From Parabacteroides sp. AM08-6 (lineage in GTDB: Bacteria; Bacteroidota; Bacteroidia; Bacteroidales; Tannerellaceae): DNA of 64,000 bases. A program made the translations under genes and the position numbers. Position 1 is the stretch's first letter; each line of letters starts with the position of its first letter. Under the pieces are notes generated by a model. That model made no database searches, was not told the DNA's origin, and worked only from the letters and a program-made list of their open reading frames with translations. Below are positions 9,071 through 16,099 of this stretch, piece by piece. The stretch is taken from the NCBI RefSeq assembly GCF_003473295.1, contig NZ_QRMP01000007.1, forward strand, positions 74,377-138,376, written 5' to 3'.

Positions 9071-9796
9071 TTATTTTACTACTTGTTCCAAAATGTCATT
9101 AAAATTAGTTGCCGACTCATATTTGACATAATTGTGATTCGCATCAAGATATACATTGTCCGTTTGTGTTATTTTCTTTTTTATAAGAGGATTCACAATA
9201 GAATAAGTGTGAGAAACCACATAGAAATATACATCATCTTTTGGCTTATCTAACAAGGACGATAGTAAATCAAACTTCTCCTTTGATTCTTTTACGATGT
9301 TGAATGCTGTATTAATTTGTCCTGCAAGGTCATAATCGTACATATTAAAATCAGCTGATCTTTTTTGATACCACCAATATAGATAGTTGTAGTCGTATGA
9401 GTATCTATCTACTTTGTTCCAGTTATTGATAAGAGAATCAGCCTTTTCCGTAATAACTCTAATCTCCGTACACCAATCAGAGGCATCTTTTAAATCGCCC
9501 CTCATTATTTGTTCCTCATAATTAGGATCGGTTCTAAACTCGACAAACTCTTGATTTCTTTTCTTTTTAAAGTCTGCTAAATCAGGATTGGACTTCATTA
9601 TAGGGAGTTCTGCCGAAATTGAATCAATCATATTCTTGACTGTAAGGGTGTCAATATAATCGTAGCTTATGAGTTTATATTTCATATCTATGCCATTGGC
9701 CCGGTCTACTACATATTTTTCAAGGGATTGTTCTAACGGGCTCTTGGAGCACCCCACAAAGAGTAATATGGTCAATAAAAATATCAGTTTCTTCAT
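9071..9796 (-). CDS. Prophage lipoprotein of the lysogeny operon
   Basis: A 241-residue protein with a signal peptide ending in a lipobox, LLFVGC-SK, so Cys16 should be lipidated and the protein anchored in a membrane facing the periplasm or the surface. The mature part is mostly helical, charged and rich in Asp/Lys/Tyr; no known domain was recognised. It begins one base after the stop of the EVE/nuclease-like gene and is last in the repressor-led operon, so it is expected to be made in the lysogen. A role in altering phage adsorption or DNA entry is a reasonable guess from position only. Confidence 0.7.
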   Translation of the reverse strand: MKKLIFLLTILLFVGCSKSPLEQSLEKYVVDRANGIDMKYKLISYDYIDTLTVKNMIDSISAELPIMKSNPDLADFKKKRNQEFVEFRTDPNYEEQIMRGDLKDASDWCTEIRVITEKADSLINNWNKVDRYSYDYNYLYWWYQKRSADFNMYDYDLAGQINTAFNIVKESKEKFDLLSSLLDKPKDDVYFYVVSHTYSIVNPLIKKKITQTDNVYLDANHNYVKYESATNFNDILEQVVK

Positions 9797-9797
9797 C

Positions 9798-11270
9798 TTA
9801 TTTATGATTTAGTTTGTTCTTTAATTCGTTGAATTTATCAGGGTTCTCTAATTCTCCCCAATGGTATTTTACATATTTATCCCGATCAAAACTTTCTTTC
9901 CTCTCATAGACAATCAAACATTGCTTATCACAGAGAACGATAACCGATGATTCCAGTATATTAGCGTATGAACGGGCTTGTTTAAAGGCTTCCTCTATTT
10001 CTTGGTTATTCTTCATGTGGAATTTAGCTTCAATCAGAACCTTTGCTCGTTCGTAGTCCGGTTTATTATCATAATGTAAAGCATAATCAGGAAATACCCT
10101 GTGTCCTCTGCCGGCGTGGATTGGTAATTGCCGGATGAAGTCTTTATTCTCATACCATCCCATTTTGTTCAGGTAATACTCTAATAACTGAACTTCAACA
10201 TCTCTTTCGCAGGATATAGAGAGGTTATTGGGTAAAGCTGGAGCATAGAGCTTTGGCAGGGTATCTATGTCAAATCCTTTCGCCTTTATCATACGAAGTA
10301 ACTCTGAATAGTCCTCACTACTTAAAGGCCAACCGTTCACTCCTTGGAATTTCTTTCTAATGAGTGGATGTTTGGAAAAGTATTCATCGGCTTGTAGGTC
10401 TTTCAAAGTTATGTGAGGAACGTCTATTCTATTACTTATGTAGGTATTACTATAATAATGTGTAAATGGGTCAATTACTCCATCTACTTGGGATATCCAT
10501 AAGCAGGTGATTGCGCTTATGGGTGATGTTTCGTAATGAATCAGGATGTCTCCCTTCTTCGTCTCTTGGTTCGACTGCCAAAAGCCTGTAGTCCATTGTT
10601 CGCCATATCCCCTTATCAAGCCACCGATAAACCATGCTTGAGATGGTTGCGGAATGTCGCCCTTTTTCTCCGTTTGCAACAGATGGGGAATATAGTCATA
10701 CATGAATGCGCTTAATTCATCAGGTGTCAAGTTGTTTTCCGTCCTGAACTGATAGAATACTTTACATAGTTCCCAGTAATACATACACCTACTTTTGTAG
10801 TCGGGTTTCTTGGGAATAGGTGGCAACTCTATTTCAAAATGGTCGGCTAACTTTTTGAGTTCATAGAATCTATCAATGTACAAGTATGGAAAGAAGTAGT
10901 CACCAAGCAGGTAGTTTAATTCCATTGATAGAAACGGGATGTATTCAAGCATCAGGTCGAAATCTCCTATCTTCAACACTTCTTTATCCTCTATTCGTAA
11001 CCCGGTAGAGATTATACCTTCGTATATGCACCCGGCTTCATCAAGTGACGGGTATTCTATATCTTCAAAATCGGAAACTTTGTAGCACCAAAAATCTTCC
11101 AGTATTTCGCATATTATCTCTTTGTTGAAATTGTCTTTGATGCTTGGGTTGTACTGTTCCAAAAGTTGTTCTTCTTCAATCCATTCTTTCCTATCAGAAA
11201 AGCTGGATATAGTGGCTTTCCCTTCGGAAGAGTTCTTATATAGATTCCAGGTGTATTGATTGAATTTCAT
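9798..11270 (-). CDS. EVE/PUA-like plus PD-(D/E)XK nuclease-like protein (putative defence)
   Basis: A 490-residue protein. Residues about 1-200 are helical and unassigned. Residues about 208-320 look like a PUA-superfamily/EVE-like domain: AWFIGGLIRG, then KKGDILIHYETSPISAITC, the lysine-GD-strand pattern of these readers of modified bases. Residues about 350-470 form a restriction-type nuclease fold: FPDYAL with Asp395, then VLIEAKF with Glu414 and Lys416, followed by QARSYANILESSVIVLCD, as in HsdR N-terminal-like domains. A base-recognition domain fused to a nuclease suggests cleavage of modified invading DNA. It lies 15 bp after the repressor gene in the same operon. The fold assignments are by eye; function is inferred. 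Confidence 0.65.
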   Translation of the reverse strand: MKFNQYTWNLYKNSSEGKATISSFSDRKEWIEEEQLLEQYNPSIKDNFNKEIICEILEDFWCYKVSDFEDIEYPSLDEAGCIYEGIISTGLRIEDKEVLKIGDFDLMLEYIPFLSMELNYLLGDYFFPYLYIDRFYELKKLADHFEIELPPIPKKPDYKSRCMYYWELCKVFYQFRTENNLTPDELSAFMYDYIPHLLQTEKKGDIPQPSQAWFIGGLIRGYGEQWTTGFWQSNQETKKGDILIHYETSPISAITCLWISQVDGVIDPFTHYYSNTYISNRIDVPHITLKDLQADEYFSKHPLIRKKFQGVNGWPLSSEDYSELLRMIKAKGFDIDTLPKLYAPALPNNLSISCERDVEVQLLEYYLNKMGWYENKDFIRQLPIHAGRGHRVFPDYALHYDNKPDYERAKVLIEAKFHMKNNQEIEEAFKQARSYANILESSVIVLCDKQCLIVYERKESFDRDKYVKYHWGELENPDKFNELKNKLNHK

Positions 11271-11285
11271 GAAATTATAACTAAA

Positions 11286-11960
11286 TTACATCTGTGTTCT
11301 TGCCAACTTTCCAACAATCTTATATAAATGAATAACATCGTTGTCAATATCAATTTCCATATCCGGATATTTTCTTTTCCCATCTGGATTTGTTGTATTG
11401 TTATAAGAAGACAAGATTGTTCTTCTGTGTTCATAGTCTATATGAATCATTTTAAGCAACCTGTCTTCCTTAGTGATTATGACATAAGGCTGTCCATTGT
11501 CAATGTTCCGTTTGTCCTTTATCTCGCGAACGAAAATAGTGTCACCCGACATATACATATCATACATAGAATCTCCATATACGGTTATACCATAGCACCC
11601 GGTGAACTCTGGAATATTCACATATCCAATAACTTTGTTTTCTTCACCATCAAAGCCTATACCTTGGCCGGCACATACGCGTATATCAAGTATTTTAATG
11701 TCTTTGTCGGTTGTAGGGGCATTAGTGACTGGTACACCTTCCTTGTTTATAAACATAGCCCCATTCTCCCTTAATAACCAATCAGGGTTTATCCCTTCTA
11801 TACTATTTAGTATTGATAATACAGGGTCTATTCCAAAACTTTCACCGGCTCTCATTAGTTTGCGAATGTATCCTTCTGACATTCCGGTTATTTTTACTGC
11901 ATCTTTTACGCTGATATTCTTTGCTTTAAGTATTTTAGCAAATCTTTCGTTAATAGTCAT
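11286..11960 (-). CDS. LexA/CI-like phage repressor with S24 autoprotease domain
   Basis: A 224-residue protein. Residues 1-60 are an HTH DNA-binding domain (VKDAVKITGMSEGYIRKLM). Residues about 90-224 are an S24/LexA-type domain: likely self-cleavage site Ala97-Gly98 in RVCAGQG, catalytic Ser131 in YGDSMYDMYMSGD and Lys170 in DRLLKMIH. It should hold the lytic genes off and be inactivated when RecA filaments trigger self-cleavage after DNA damage. It is divergent from the early genes across a control region with palindromic sites and is first in a three-gene operon with the nuclease-like and lipoprotein genes. Confidence 0.9.
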   Translation of the reverse strand: MTINERFAKILKAKNISVKDAVKITGMSEGYIRKLMRAGESFGIDPVLSILNSIEGINPDWLLRENGAMFINKEGVPVTNAPTTDKDIKILDIRVCAGQGIGFDGEENKVIGYVNIPEFTGCYGITVYGDSMYDMYMSGDTIFVREIKDKRNIDNGQPYVIITKEDRLLKMIHIDYEHRRTILSSYNNTTNPDGKRKYPDMEIDIDNDVIHLYKIVGKLARTQM

Positions 11961-11971
11961 AGTGTTAAAAA

Positions 11972-12025
11972 TACTAAATGGTATAATATTTAGTACTGAT
12001 TAGTTTGTAATTGTACTAATTAGTA
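11972..12025. promoter_or_regulatory. Repressor operators
   Basis: Three related palindromes built on TACTAA/TTAGTA: TACTAAAT (11972-11979) with ATTTAGTA (11988-11995), ACTGATTAGT (11995-12004, one mismatch pair) and the perfect 12-mer TACTAATTAGTA (12014-12025). The last two are centred 20 bp apart, two helical turns. They lie between the divergent repressor and early genes, as expected for cooperative repressor binding. Confidence 0.7.
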
Positions 12026-12034
12026 GTATATTTG
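12004..12034 (+). promoter_or_regulatory. Rightward early promoter
   Basis: -33 TTTG (12004-12007), a 19-bp spacer and -7 TATATTTG (12027-12034). The spacer contains the perfect palindrome at 12014-12025, so a bound repressor would block RNA polymerase directly. The transcript would lead into the small early genes from 12125 on. Confidence 0.8.
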
Positions 12035-12124
12035 CATCATCAAACAATTGATAACGCTATCACAGGCAAAGTTAGCAAACTCAATTGATGATACAATAGT
12101 ACAAACACATTAAAATTCACGGTT

Positions 12125-12334
12125 ATGGCACGAAATTACGAAACAGCACTTGCAGAACTCAACAGTTCAAAAGCAGAACTTGCAGAGATTAAGGCAATGA
12201 CAGACGAAAAAGCCTGCTACATATATAATGTAGATAGTAAGTCAGAGATCGTGAAAATCATCTCTGAAGAAATAGAAGCTCTCGAAAGAGAAGTTGAATA
12301 TCTCACCCCAGAGATTTACGAATACGATTACTAA
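12125..12334 (+). CDS. Small early coiled-coil protein
   Basis: A 69-residue acidic, helical protein with heptad-like spacing (ALAELNSSKAELAEIKAM, then EEIEALEREVEYL). It is first in the rightward early operon, about 85 nt after the promoter, where phages often encode antirepressors or Cro-like proteins, but no HTH is visible and I do not recognise the family. Its start context (CACGGTTATG) resembles that of several neighbours. Confidence 0.6.
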   Translation: MARNYETALAELNSSKAELAEIKAMTDEKACYIYNVDSKSEIVKIISEEIEALEREVEYLTPEIYEYDY

Positions 12335-12353
12335 CACATAAACACACACGATT

Positions 12354-12671
12354 ATGAAGACTTCAAATTTCAGACACAAAGTATTTTGCATGGCTTACGA
12401 GCTTATGAAAGCAACAGGTAAAGCATTCGCAGTATGTCTTTCTCGCGCTTGGGCTTTATACCGGCTAACAAGACAGATGCACAAAGGCATTGTAACATTC
12501 GCTTACGAAAAGGCTGACGGTTCACTTCGCAAAGCAAAAGGCACGCTTAAAGACGTTCAGTCCCTAATCAAAGGCACTGGATCAGAAAACTACAAAACTG
12601 TACGCTACTTCGATGTCGATGCGAACGGGTTTAGATCATTCAAAGTAGAAAACTTCATAACGGCTTACTAA
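12354..12671 (+). CDS. DUF2693-like small SH3-fold protein
   Basis: A 105-residue basic protein. Residues about 45-75 (GIVTFAYEKADGSLRKAKGT) followed by RYFDVDANGFRSFK match the pattern of DUF2693/WYL_2, small SH3-like proteins common in Bacteroides phages and conjugative elements. The role is unknown. It lies 19 bp after the previous gene and shares the CACGATTATG start context. Confidence 0.65.
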   Translation: MKTSNFRHKVFCMAYELMKATGKAFAVCLSRAWALYRLTRQMHKGIVTFAYEKADGSLRKAKGTLKDVQSLIKGTGSENYKTVRYFDVDANGFRSFKVENFITAY

Positions 12672-12989
12672 AGCCCGGTCGGGTGGGCGTAGAGAATATC
12701 TCACCCGGTCACTTCTGTTAGTTCTTTCTCGTACTTACACCTTAGTACCCGCAGAAATGGGGTTGAAACGAAAGGATAACATATAATAATGTATAAGCGC
12801 AGTTAGCTTTTAAGCCGTGATCTGCTGGGATACATTATAAAAAAGAAATTATCAAAGGGGCGTGTTTCCTTGCGGTGTTATGGTCAGACATTGGTTAACC
12901 GCCGTCCCTTTTCAAAATATATCCACCGGTTCTGAACCGTGTAGGTGCTAATCGTATTGGCTGCCGGTGGCAAATAAATTCTAACGCTT
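12672..12989 (+). other. Structured non-coding stretch 1a
   Basis: No credible gene is visible. Several strong helices occur in order: CGGGTG/CACCCG at about 12679-12706, ATAATGTAT/ATACATTAT at about 12787-12839 enclosing GCAG/CTGC and GCTT/AAGC, AAAGGGGCG/CGTCCCTTT at about 12855-12911 enclosing GCGGT/ACCGC, and CCACCGG/CCGGTGG at about 12922-12969. The density of nested stems suggests a transcribed structured RNA or leader. Confidence 0.45.
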
Positions 12990-13169
12990 ATGAAAAAGAT
13001 AATTGGTTCTATACAGTTTGTTTCACCTATCCAGGCTGCAATCTGTATTATAACGGCTTTGCTTGCCGTGGTATGTTTTATAGGAACGTTCTTCAATCCG
13101 TTTCACGCATTTTATTGTGTGATGGCGGTGATCCTTACGATAGTGACCTATAAAGAAAAGAAGTGGTAA
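12990..13169 (+). CDS. Small two-TM membrane protein
   Basis: A 59-residue open frame from ATG to TAA. It encodes a short Lys-Lys start and two hydrophobic segments (IQAAICIITALLAVVCFIGT, and FYCVMAVILTIVTY) with a basic end, KEKKW. It lies inside a non-coding structured stretch in the early region. Its coding nature rests on the clean hydrophobic pattern; no family is recognised. Confidence 0.5.
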   Translation: MKKIIGSIQFVSPIQAAICIITALLAVVCFIGTFFNPFHAFYCVMAVILTIVTYKEKKW

Positions 13170-13178
13170 AATATTATG

Positions 13179-13265
13179 ACCTTACTAAAGCGGTAGTCCT
13201 CGGCGCTATCAATGGCTATGCACTGTGTGTACAGCAGTGAATCATATAACCGGTAGCAGTAAGGT
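13179..13265 (+). other. Structured non-coding stretch 1b
   Basis: A perfect 7-bp closing helix ACCTTAC (13179-13185) / GTAAGGT (13259-13265) spans 87 nt, with an inner CACTG (13221-13225) / CAGTG (13235-13239). The size and closing stem are tRNA-like, but no TTCRANN T-loop is present. It is followed by a GCCGGG/CCCGGC hairpin (13276-13294) and then by the tRNA-Leu-like gene. Confidence 0.4.
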
Positions 13266-13274
13266 TGTGAAATA

Positions 13275-13297
13275 AGCCGGGTGAAAGTCCCGGCAAA
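13275..13297 (+). repeat. 23-nt hairpin repeat, copy 1
   Basis: Stem GCCGGG / CCCGGC with loop TGAAAGT, flanked by A and AAA. An identical 23-nt copy occurs at 18508-18530. Each copy ends exactly one base before the acceptor stem of a tRNA-Leu-like gene. The hairpin has the size of a tRNA T-arm, but its loop differs from TTCAAGT. Confidence 0.75.
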
Positions 13298-13298
13298 T

Positions 13299-13452
13299 GG
13301 AGAAGTGGCGGAATTGGTAGACGCTTTATTTGCAGAAATGGTTACGGTGTAATGGTTGCACAAAGTCGCGAAAAGGTGAAGGTTCGAATCCTTCTAATCA
13401 AAAATGCAAATAAGTTCAGACGTGAATCTCCGTTCGAGTCGGGGCTTCTCCA
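13299..13452 (+). tRNA. tRNA-Leu-like gene with interrupted anticodon arm, copy 1
   Basis: Outer parts form a full class II tRNA: acceptor GGAGAAG / CTTCTCC plus discriminator A, D-arm GCG-GAATTGGTAGA-CGC (typical tRNA-Leu), anticodon stem TTATT (13326-13330) / AATAA (13409-13413), long variable arm TTCA-GACG-TGAA, and T-arm CTCCG-TTCGAGT-CGGGG. Instead of a 7-nt anticodon loop there are 78 nt. TGCA pairs extend the anticodon stem to nine, and the insert contains a second T-arm-like hairpin (GAAGG-TTCGAAT-CCTTC). The anticodon cannot be read. It may be an intron-containing tRNA, a tRNA with a tRNA-like insertion, or a tRNA mimic. No CCA is encoded. Confidence 0.55.
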
Positions 13453-13475
13453 CAATCAATTTAAAATTACAATTT

Positions 13476-13703
13476 ATGGCAACAATCAGAGAAACAATTT
13501 TGAAAGTAAAACCGGGTAAACCTAAAGCGATCCCGTTGTCTGAAGTGTCGGATGTGATGGGCTTTCGCTCTGAGGCTTTACGTATTAATAATGATCTTCG
13601 TAAAGATGGAGTGAAAACCAAAGAAGGGAAACCTCCGTATTCTGTTTCGAAAAACAGCAGGGTGGGTTTTCTTTATATCATTAATAATATAGAGAAGACT
13701 TAA
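13476..13703 (+). CDS. Small basic early protein
   Basis: A 75-residue basic protein starting MATIRETILKVKPGK. PLSEVSDVMGFRSEALRINN could be a helix-turn-helix, so DNA binding is possible. I chose the ATG at 13476 because an upstream in-frame start would lie inside the tRNA-like gene. It is followed 18 bp later by a LuxR-type HTH gene. The family is not recognised. Confidence 0.6.
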   Translation: MATIRETILKVKPGKPKAIPLSEVSDVMGFRSEALRINNDLRKDGVKTKEGKPPYSVSKNSRVGFLYIINNIEKT

Positions 13704-13721
13704 CCTTTCACACACACGATT

Positions 13722-14111
13722 ATGGAAGTTTTCACCGAACTAACACCTGAATGTGACATCACAGCACAGATGTACGCTGCTGGGTATGAGAAAAAGGAGA
13801 TTGCCGTATTGAAGCATCGTGCAGTAAGCACGATAAATAACCAGCTTCAGACGGCATTTTTGATTTTGGGCGTTCGGAATGGGAGGGAGCTGGCATTAAA
13901 ACTGGCTGAAAGGTTATCCGGCATTCGGTTGACGTTGGACTTTACATCGGCCACGAAATCAGCGGTTGCCTGTGTTCTTTTGGTTATTCTTTGTTTAAAT
14001 ACTCATTTTGACATGAGGCGGCAAAGAATCCGCCCCCGTTCAAGCGCAAATGTAGAACTTGTTGCCCGTACCCGTATAAGAGCGAGAGGGCGCAATATTT
14101 TAATATTTTAA
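13722..14111 (+). CDS. LuxR-type HTH protein with C-terminal membrane segment
   Basis: A 129-residue protein. Residues 5-65 match a GerE/LuxR HTH (ELTPECDITAQMYAAGYEKK, then AVSTINNQLQTAFLILGV). A hydrophobic segment at about 85-100 (AVACVLLVILCLNTH) and an Arg-rich tail follow. A DNA-binding head tied to a membrane segment is a recurring design in Bacteroidales mobile elements; its target is unknown. It has the CACGATTATG start context. Confidence 0.7.
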   Translation: MEVFTELTPECDITAQMYAAGYEKKEIAVLKHRAVSTINNQLQTAFLILGVRNGRELALKLAERLSGIRLTLDFTSATKSAVACVLLVILCLNTHFDMRRQRIRPRSSANVELVARTRIRARGRNILIF

Positions 14112-14112
14112 T

Positions 14113-14499
14113 ATGGAAGCAAACACAAATCCAGTAGCTACGCTTTTACAGCAGGCATTAGGGCTTATGTCTAACAATGTTACTATTCCAGTATCTATCG
14201 ACTATGAGGCCATAACAAAAGCTGCCATAAAGACGGTAGAGGAAGAAAGGAAAAAGATATACTCAAAGGTTCTTATTACGCAGAATGAGGCTGATTCTAT
14301 ATATACGAAGCAAGTAATCAGAGCACTTGTTAAGCGCGGACATCTTCAGCAGTATAAATTTGACTTTAGGGACGCTGTTGATAGGGAAGGTAATCCCATA
14401 AGAAAAACTAAAGGTGCTATCTATTATCGGGTAGAAGAGATAGAAAAAAGCATAGAGAAAGGGAATGTCCTTAGTGGGACAAGAAGAGGAACAATATAG
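14113..14499 (+). CDS. Possible excisionase-like winged-helix protein
   Basis: A 128-residue protein. The C-terminal half reads TQNEADSIYTKQVIRALVKR, then KGAIYYRVEEIEKSIEKG, which fits the helix / recognition helix / YYRxEEI wing arrangement of Xis- or MerR-like DNA-binding proteins. The N-terminal 60 residues are helical. It starts two bases after the previous stop. Excision control would make sense in an early operon, but this is an inference from a weak pattern. Confidence 0.5.
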   Translation: MEANTNPVATLLQQALGLMSNNVTIPVSIDYEAITKAAIKTVEEERKKIYSKVLITQNEADSIYTKQVIRALVKRGHLQQYKFDFRDAVDREGNPIRKTKGAIYYRVEEIEKSIEKGNVLSGTRRGTI

Positions 14500-14523
14500 T
14501 ATTAACATTAAAATAACACGATT

Positions 14524-15459
14524 ATGTCACTAATTAAGAAGAGTACAGAATTAAGTATCCCGACAAACGTAAAGATAATGCTTTATGGACAGGCCGGTTT
14601 TGGAAAAACAACAGTCGCTTTGAGCGCTCCAATGCCATTATTGCTTGACTTCGACAATGGGGTTAAGCGGGTAAATGATTCAAACTTGCAGGGTGTCGAT
14701 ATTGTACAAGTAACCTCGTGGAACGACATGAAGGAACTTATGAACGAGAATTTATCGGCTTATCAATCTATTGTGGTAGATACTATCGGTAAGATGATGG
14801 ATTTCATTATTTCTTACAAATGTGGAACCCGCCAACCTCAAATCAGGGATTGGGGTGGTATCAATCAAGAATTTTCATGGTTCGTTCGCTGTCTGTCGGA
14901 TTTGAATAAAAACGTCATTTTTGTCGCTCACAGGGATACGCGAAAAGAGGGGGATGATACGGTTTTTGTTCCCGCATTAAGGGAAAAATCCTACAATTCG
15001 ATCGTTACAGAGTTGGACTTGTTAGGGTATATGGAAATGCGGAATGAGAATGGCCGGGTAAAAAGAACGATCACATTCGATCCAACAAATAGAAATGACG
15101 GAAAGAACACCTGTAACTTGCCGTCTGTCATGGAAGTTCCGACTATTATAGATGCACAAGGGAAACCCACGGCAAAGAACGATTTTATCGCTACTCGGAT
15201 TATTGCCCCTTATCTTGGTATGCTGCAAGCTAAAAAGGCAGAACAAGAAGCATATAACAAGGTTTTATCAGACATAACAGGGTGTTTGGATTTGGTTGGG
15301 GATGCAGCATCAGCGAATGACTTCATCGCGCATATTGACGATTTTAATCATGTTGGAAGTTCAAAAATGAAAGCGTCTATGATGTTGGCGGCTAAGGCTA
15401 AAGAACTTGGATTGGTCTTCAATAAGGAGACAAAAACGTATAACGATGCAGCAGCTTAA
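14524..15459 (+). CDS. Sak4-like RecA-fold ATPase
   Basis: A 311-residue protein of the phage AAA_24 / Sak4 type. Walker A is GQAGFGKTT at residues 22-30, followed by PLLLDFDNG and a Walker B strand, SIVVDT. KNVIFVAHRDTRKEGDDTV is the sensor-like strand. Sak4 proteins act in phage single-strand annealing recombination, usually with an SSB and an exonuclease. Here a PD-(D/E)XK protein follows, separated only by an HNH gene. It has the CACGATTATG start context. Confidence 0.75.
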   Translation: MSLIKKSTELSIPTNVKIMLYGQAGFGKTTVALSAPMPLLLDFDNGVKRVNDSNLQGVDIVQVTSWNDMKELMNENLSAYQSIVVDTIGKMMDFIISYKCGTRQPQIRDWGGINQEFSWFVRCLSDLNKNVIFVAHRDTRKEGDDTVFVPALREKSYNSIVTELDLLGYMEMRNENGRVKRTITFDPTNRNDGKNTCNLPSVMEVPTIIDAQGKPTAKNDFIATRIIAPYLGMLQAKKAEQEAYNKVLSDITGCLDLVGDAASANDFIAHIDDFNHVGSSKMKASMMLAAKAKELGLVFNKETKTYNDAAA

Positions 15460-16099
15460 ATATAAGACATGTATTCGATGTGGTAAGGAAAAACCATTTG
15501 GCGAATTTCATAAGGATAAGAACTCGCCAGATGGTTTGCGAGAATATTGCAGAGAGTGCCTTTCCATTATGAGAAATCCCCAAAATAGTATTGAAGACTA
15601 TGAGGGCGAAGAATGGAAAGATATAGAGGACTTTAAGGGGGTATATTTCATAAGTAATTCTGGACGTTTAAAGCATGTATTAAATCCATTGCGCCATACG
15701 TTAAGAGTTCCTTATCCTGCACCTAACGGATATTTGAGATTAGTGCTATCTCATAATAATAAAAGAAAGACTGTATCTATTCATAGAGAAGTTGCCAAAG
15801 CGTTTATTCCTAATCCAAATAACTATGAAACTGTAAACCATAAAGATTTTGATAAAAACAATAATAAAGTATCAAATCTTGAATGGCTTCCTATAAAGGA
15901 TAATATAATTCATGCAAAAAAGAATGGTAAAAATAACAGAAAACCAATACTACAATGCGATATGAATGGTAATGTTATCCGAGAATGGGAATCTGCTTGG
16001 GCGGTTCAATTAGAATTAGGGTATTTCTCAACTCTTATTTCGAGTAGATGTAGGGGTATTGGTAAATCATATAAAGGATATAAATGGAGGTTTAAATGA
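15446..16099 (+). CDS. HNH homing endonuclease (NUMOD4-HNH type)
   Basis: A 217-residue protein. The N-terminus has a two-CxxC zinc ribbon (CIRCGK and YCREC). A NUMOD4-like segment follows (EEWKDIEDFKGVYFISNSGR), then an HNH nuclease (SIHREVAKAF, then YETVNHKDFDKNNNKVSNLE) and a C-terminal NUMOD1-like repeat (PILQCDMNGNVIREWESAW). Such free-standing nucleases spread themselves by cutting alleles that lack them. It overlaps the end of the Sak4-like gene by 14 bp and the next start by 4 bp, so it sits tightly inside the recombination operon. I chose the internal ATG; an upstream start would overlap more. Confidence 0.85.
   Translation: MQQLKYKTCIRCGKEKPFGEFHKDKNSPDGLREYCRECLSIMRNPQNSIEDYEGEEWKDIEDFKGVYFISNSGRLKHVLNPLRHTLRVPYPAPNGYLRLVLSHNNKRKTVSIHREVAKAFIPNPNNYETVNHKDFDKNNNKVSNLEWLPIKDNIIHAKKNGKNNRKPILQCDMNGNVIREWESAWAVQLELGYFSTLISSRCRGIGKSYKGYKWRFK

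Noticed and set aside
13299..13452. Group I intron in the tRNA-Leu anticodon loop
   Set aside because: The extra length is about 71 nt, far below group I size, and P/Q/R/S-like core elements are not seen.
13404..13475. Upstream start for the small basic protein
   Set aside because: It would begin inside the tRNA-like 3' half; ATG 13476 is clear of it.
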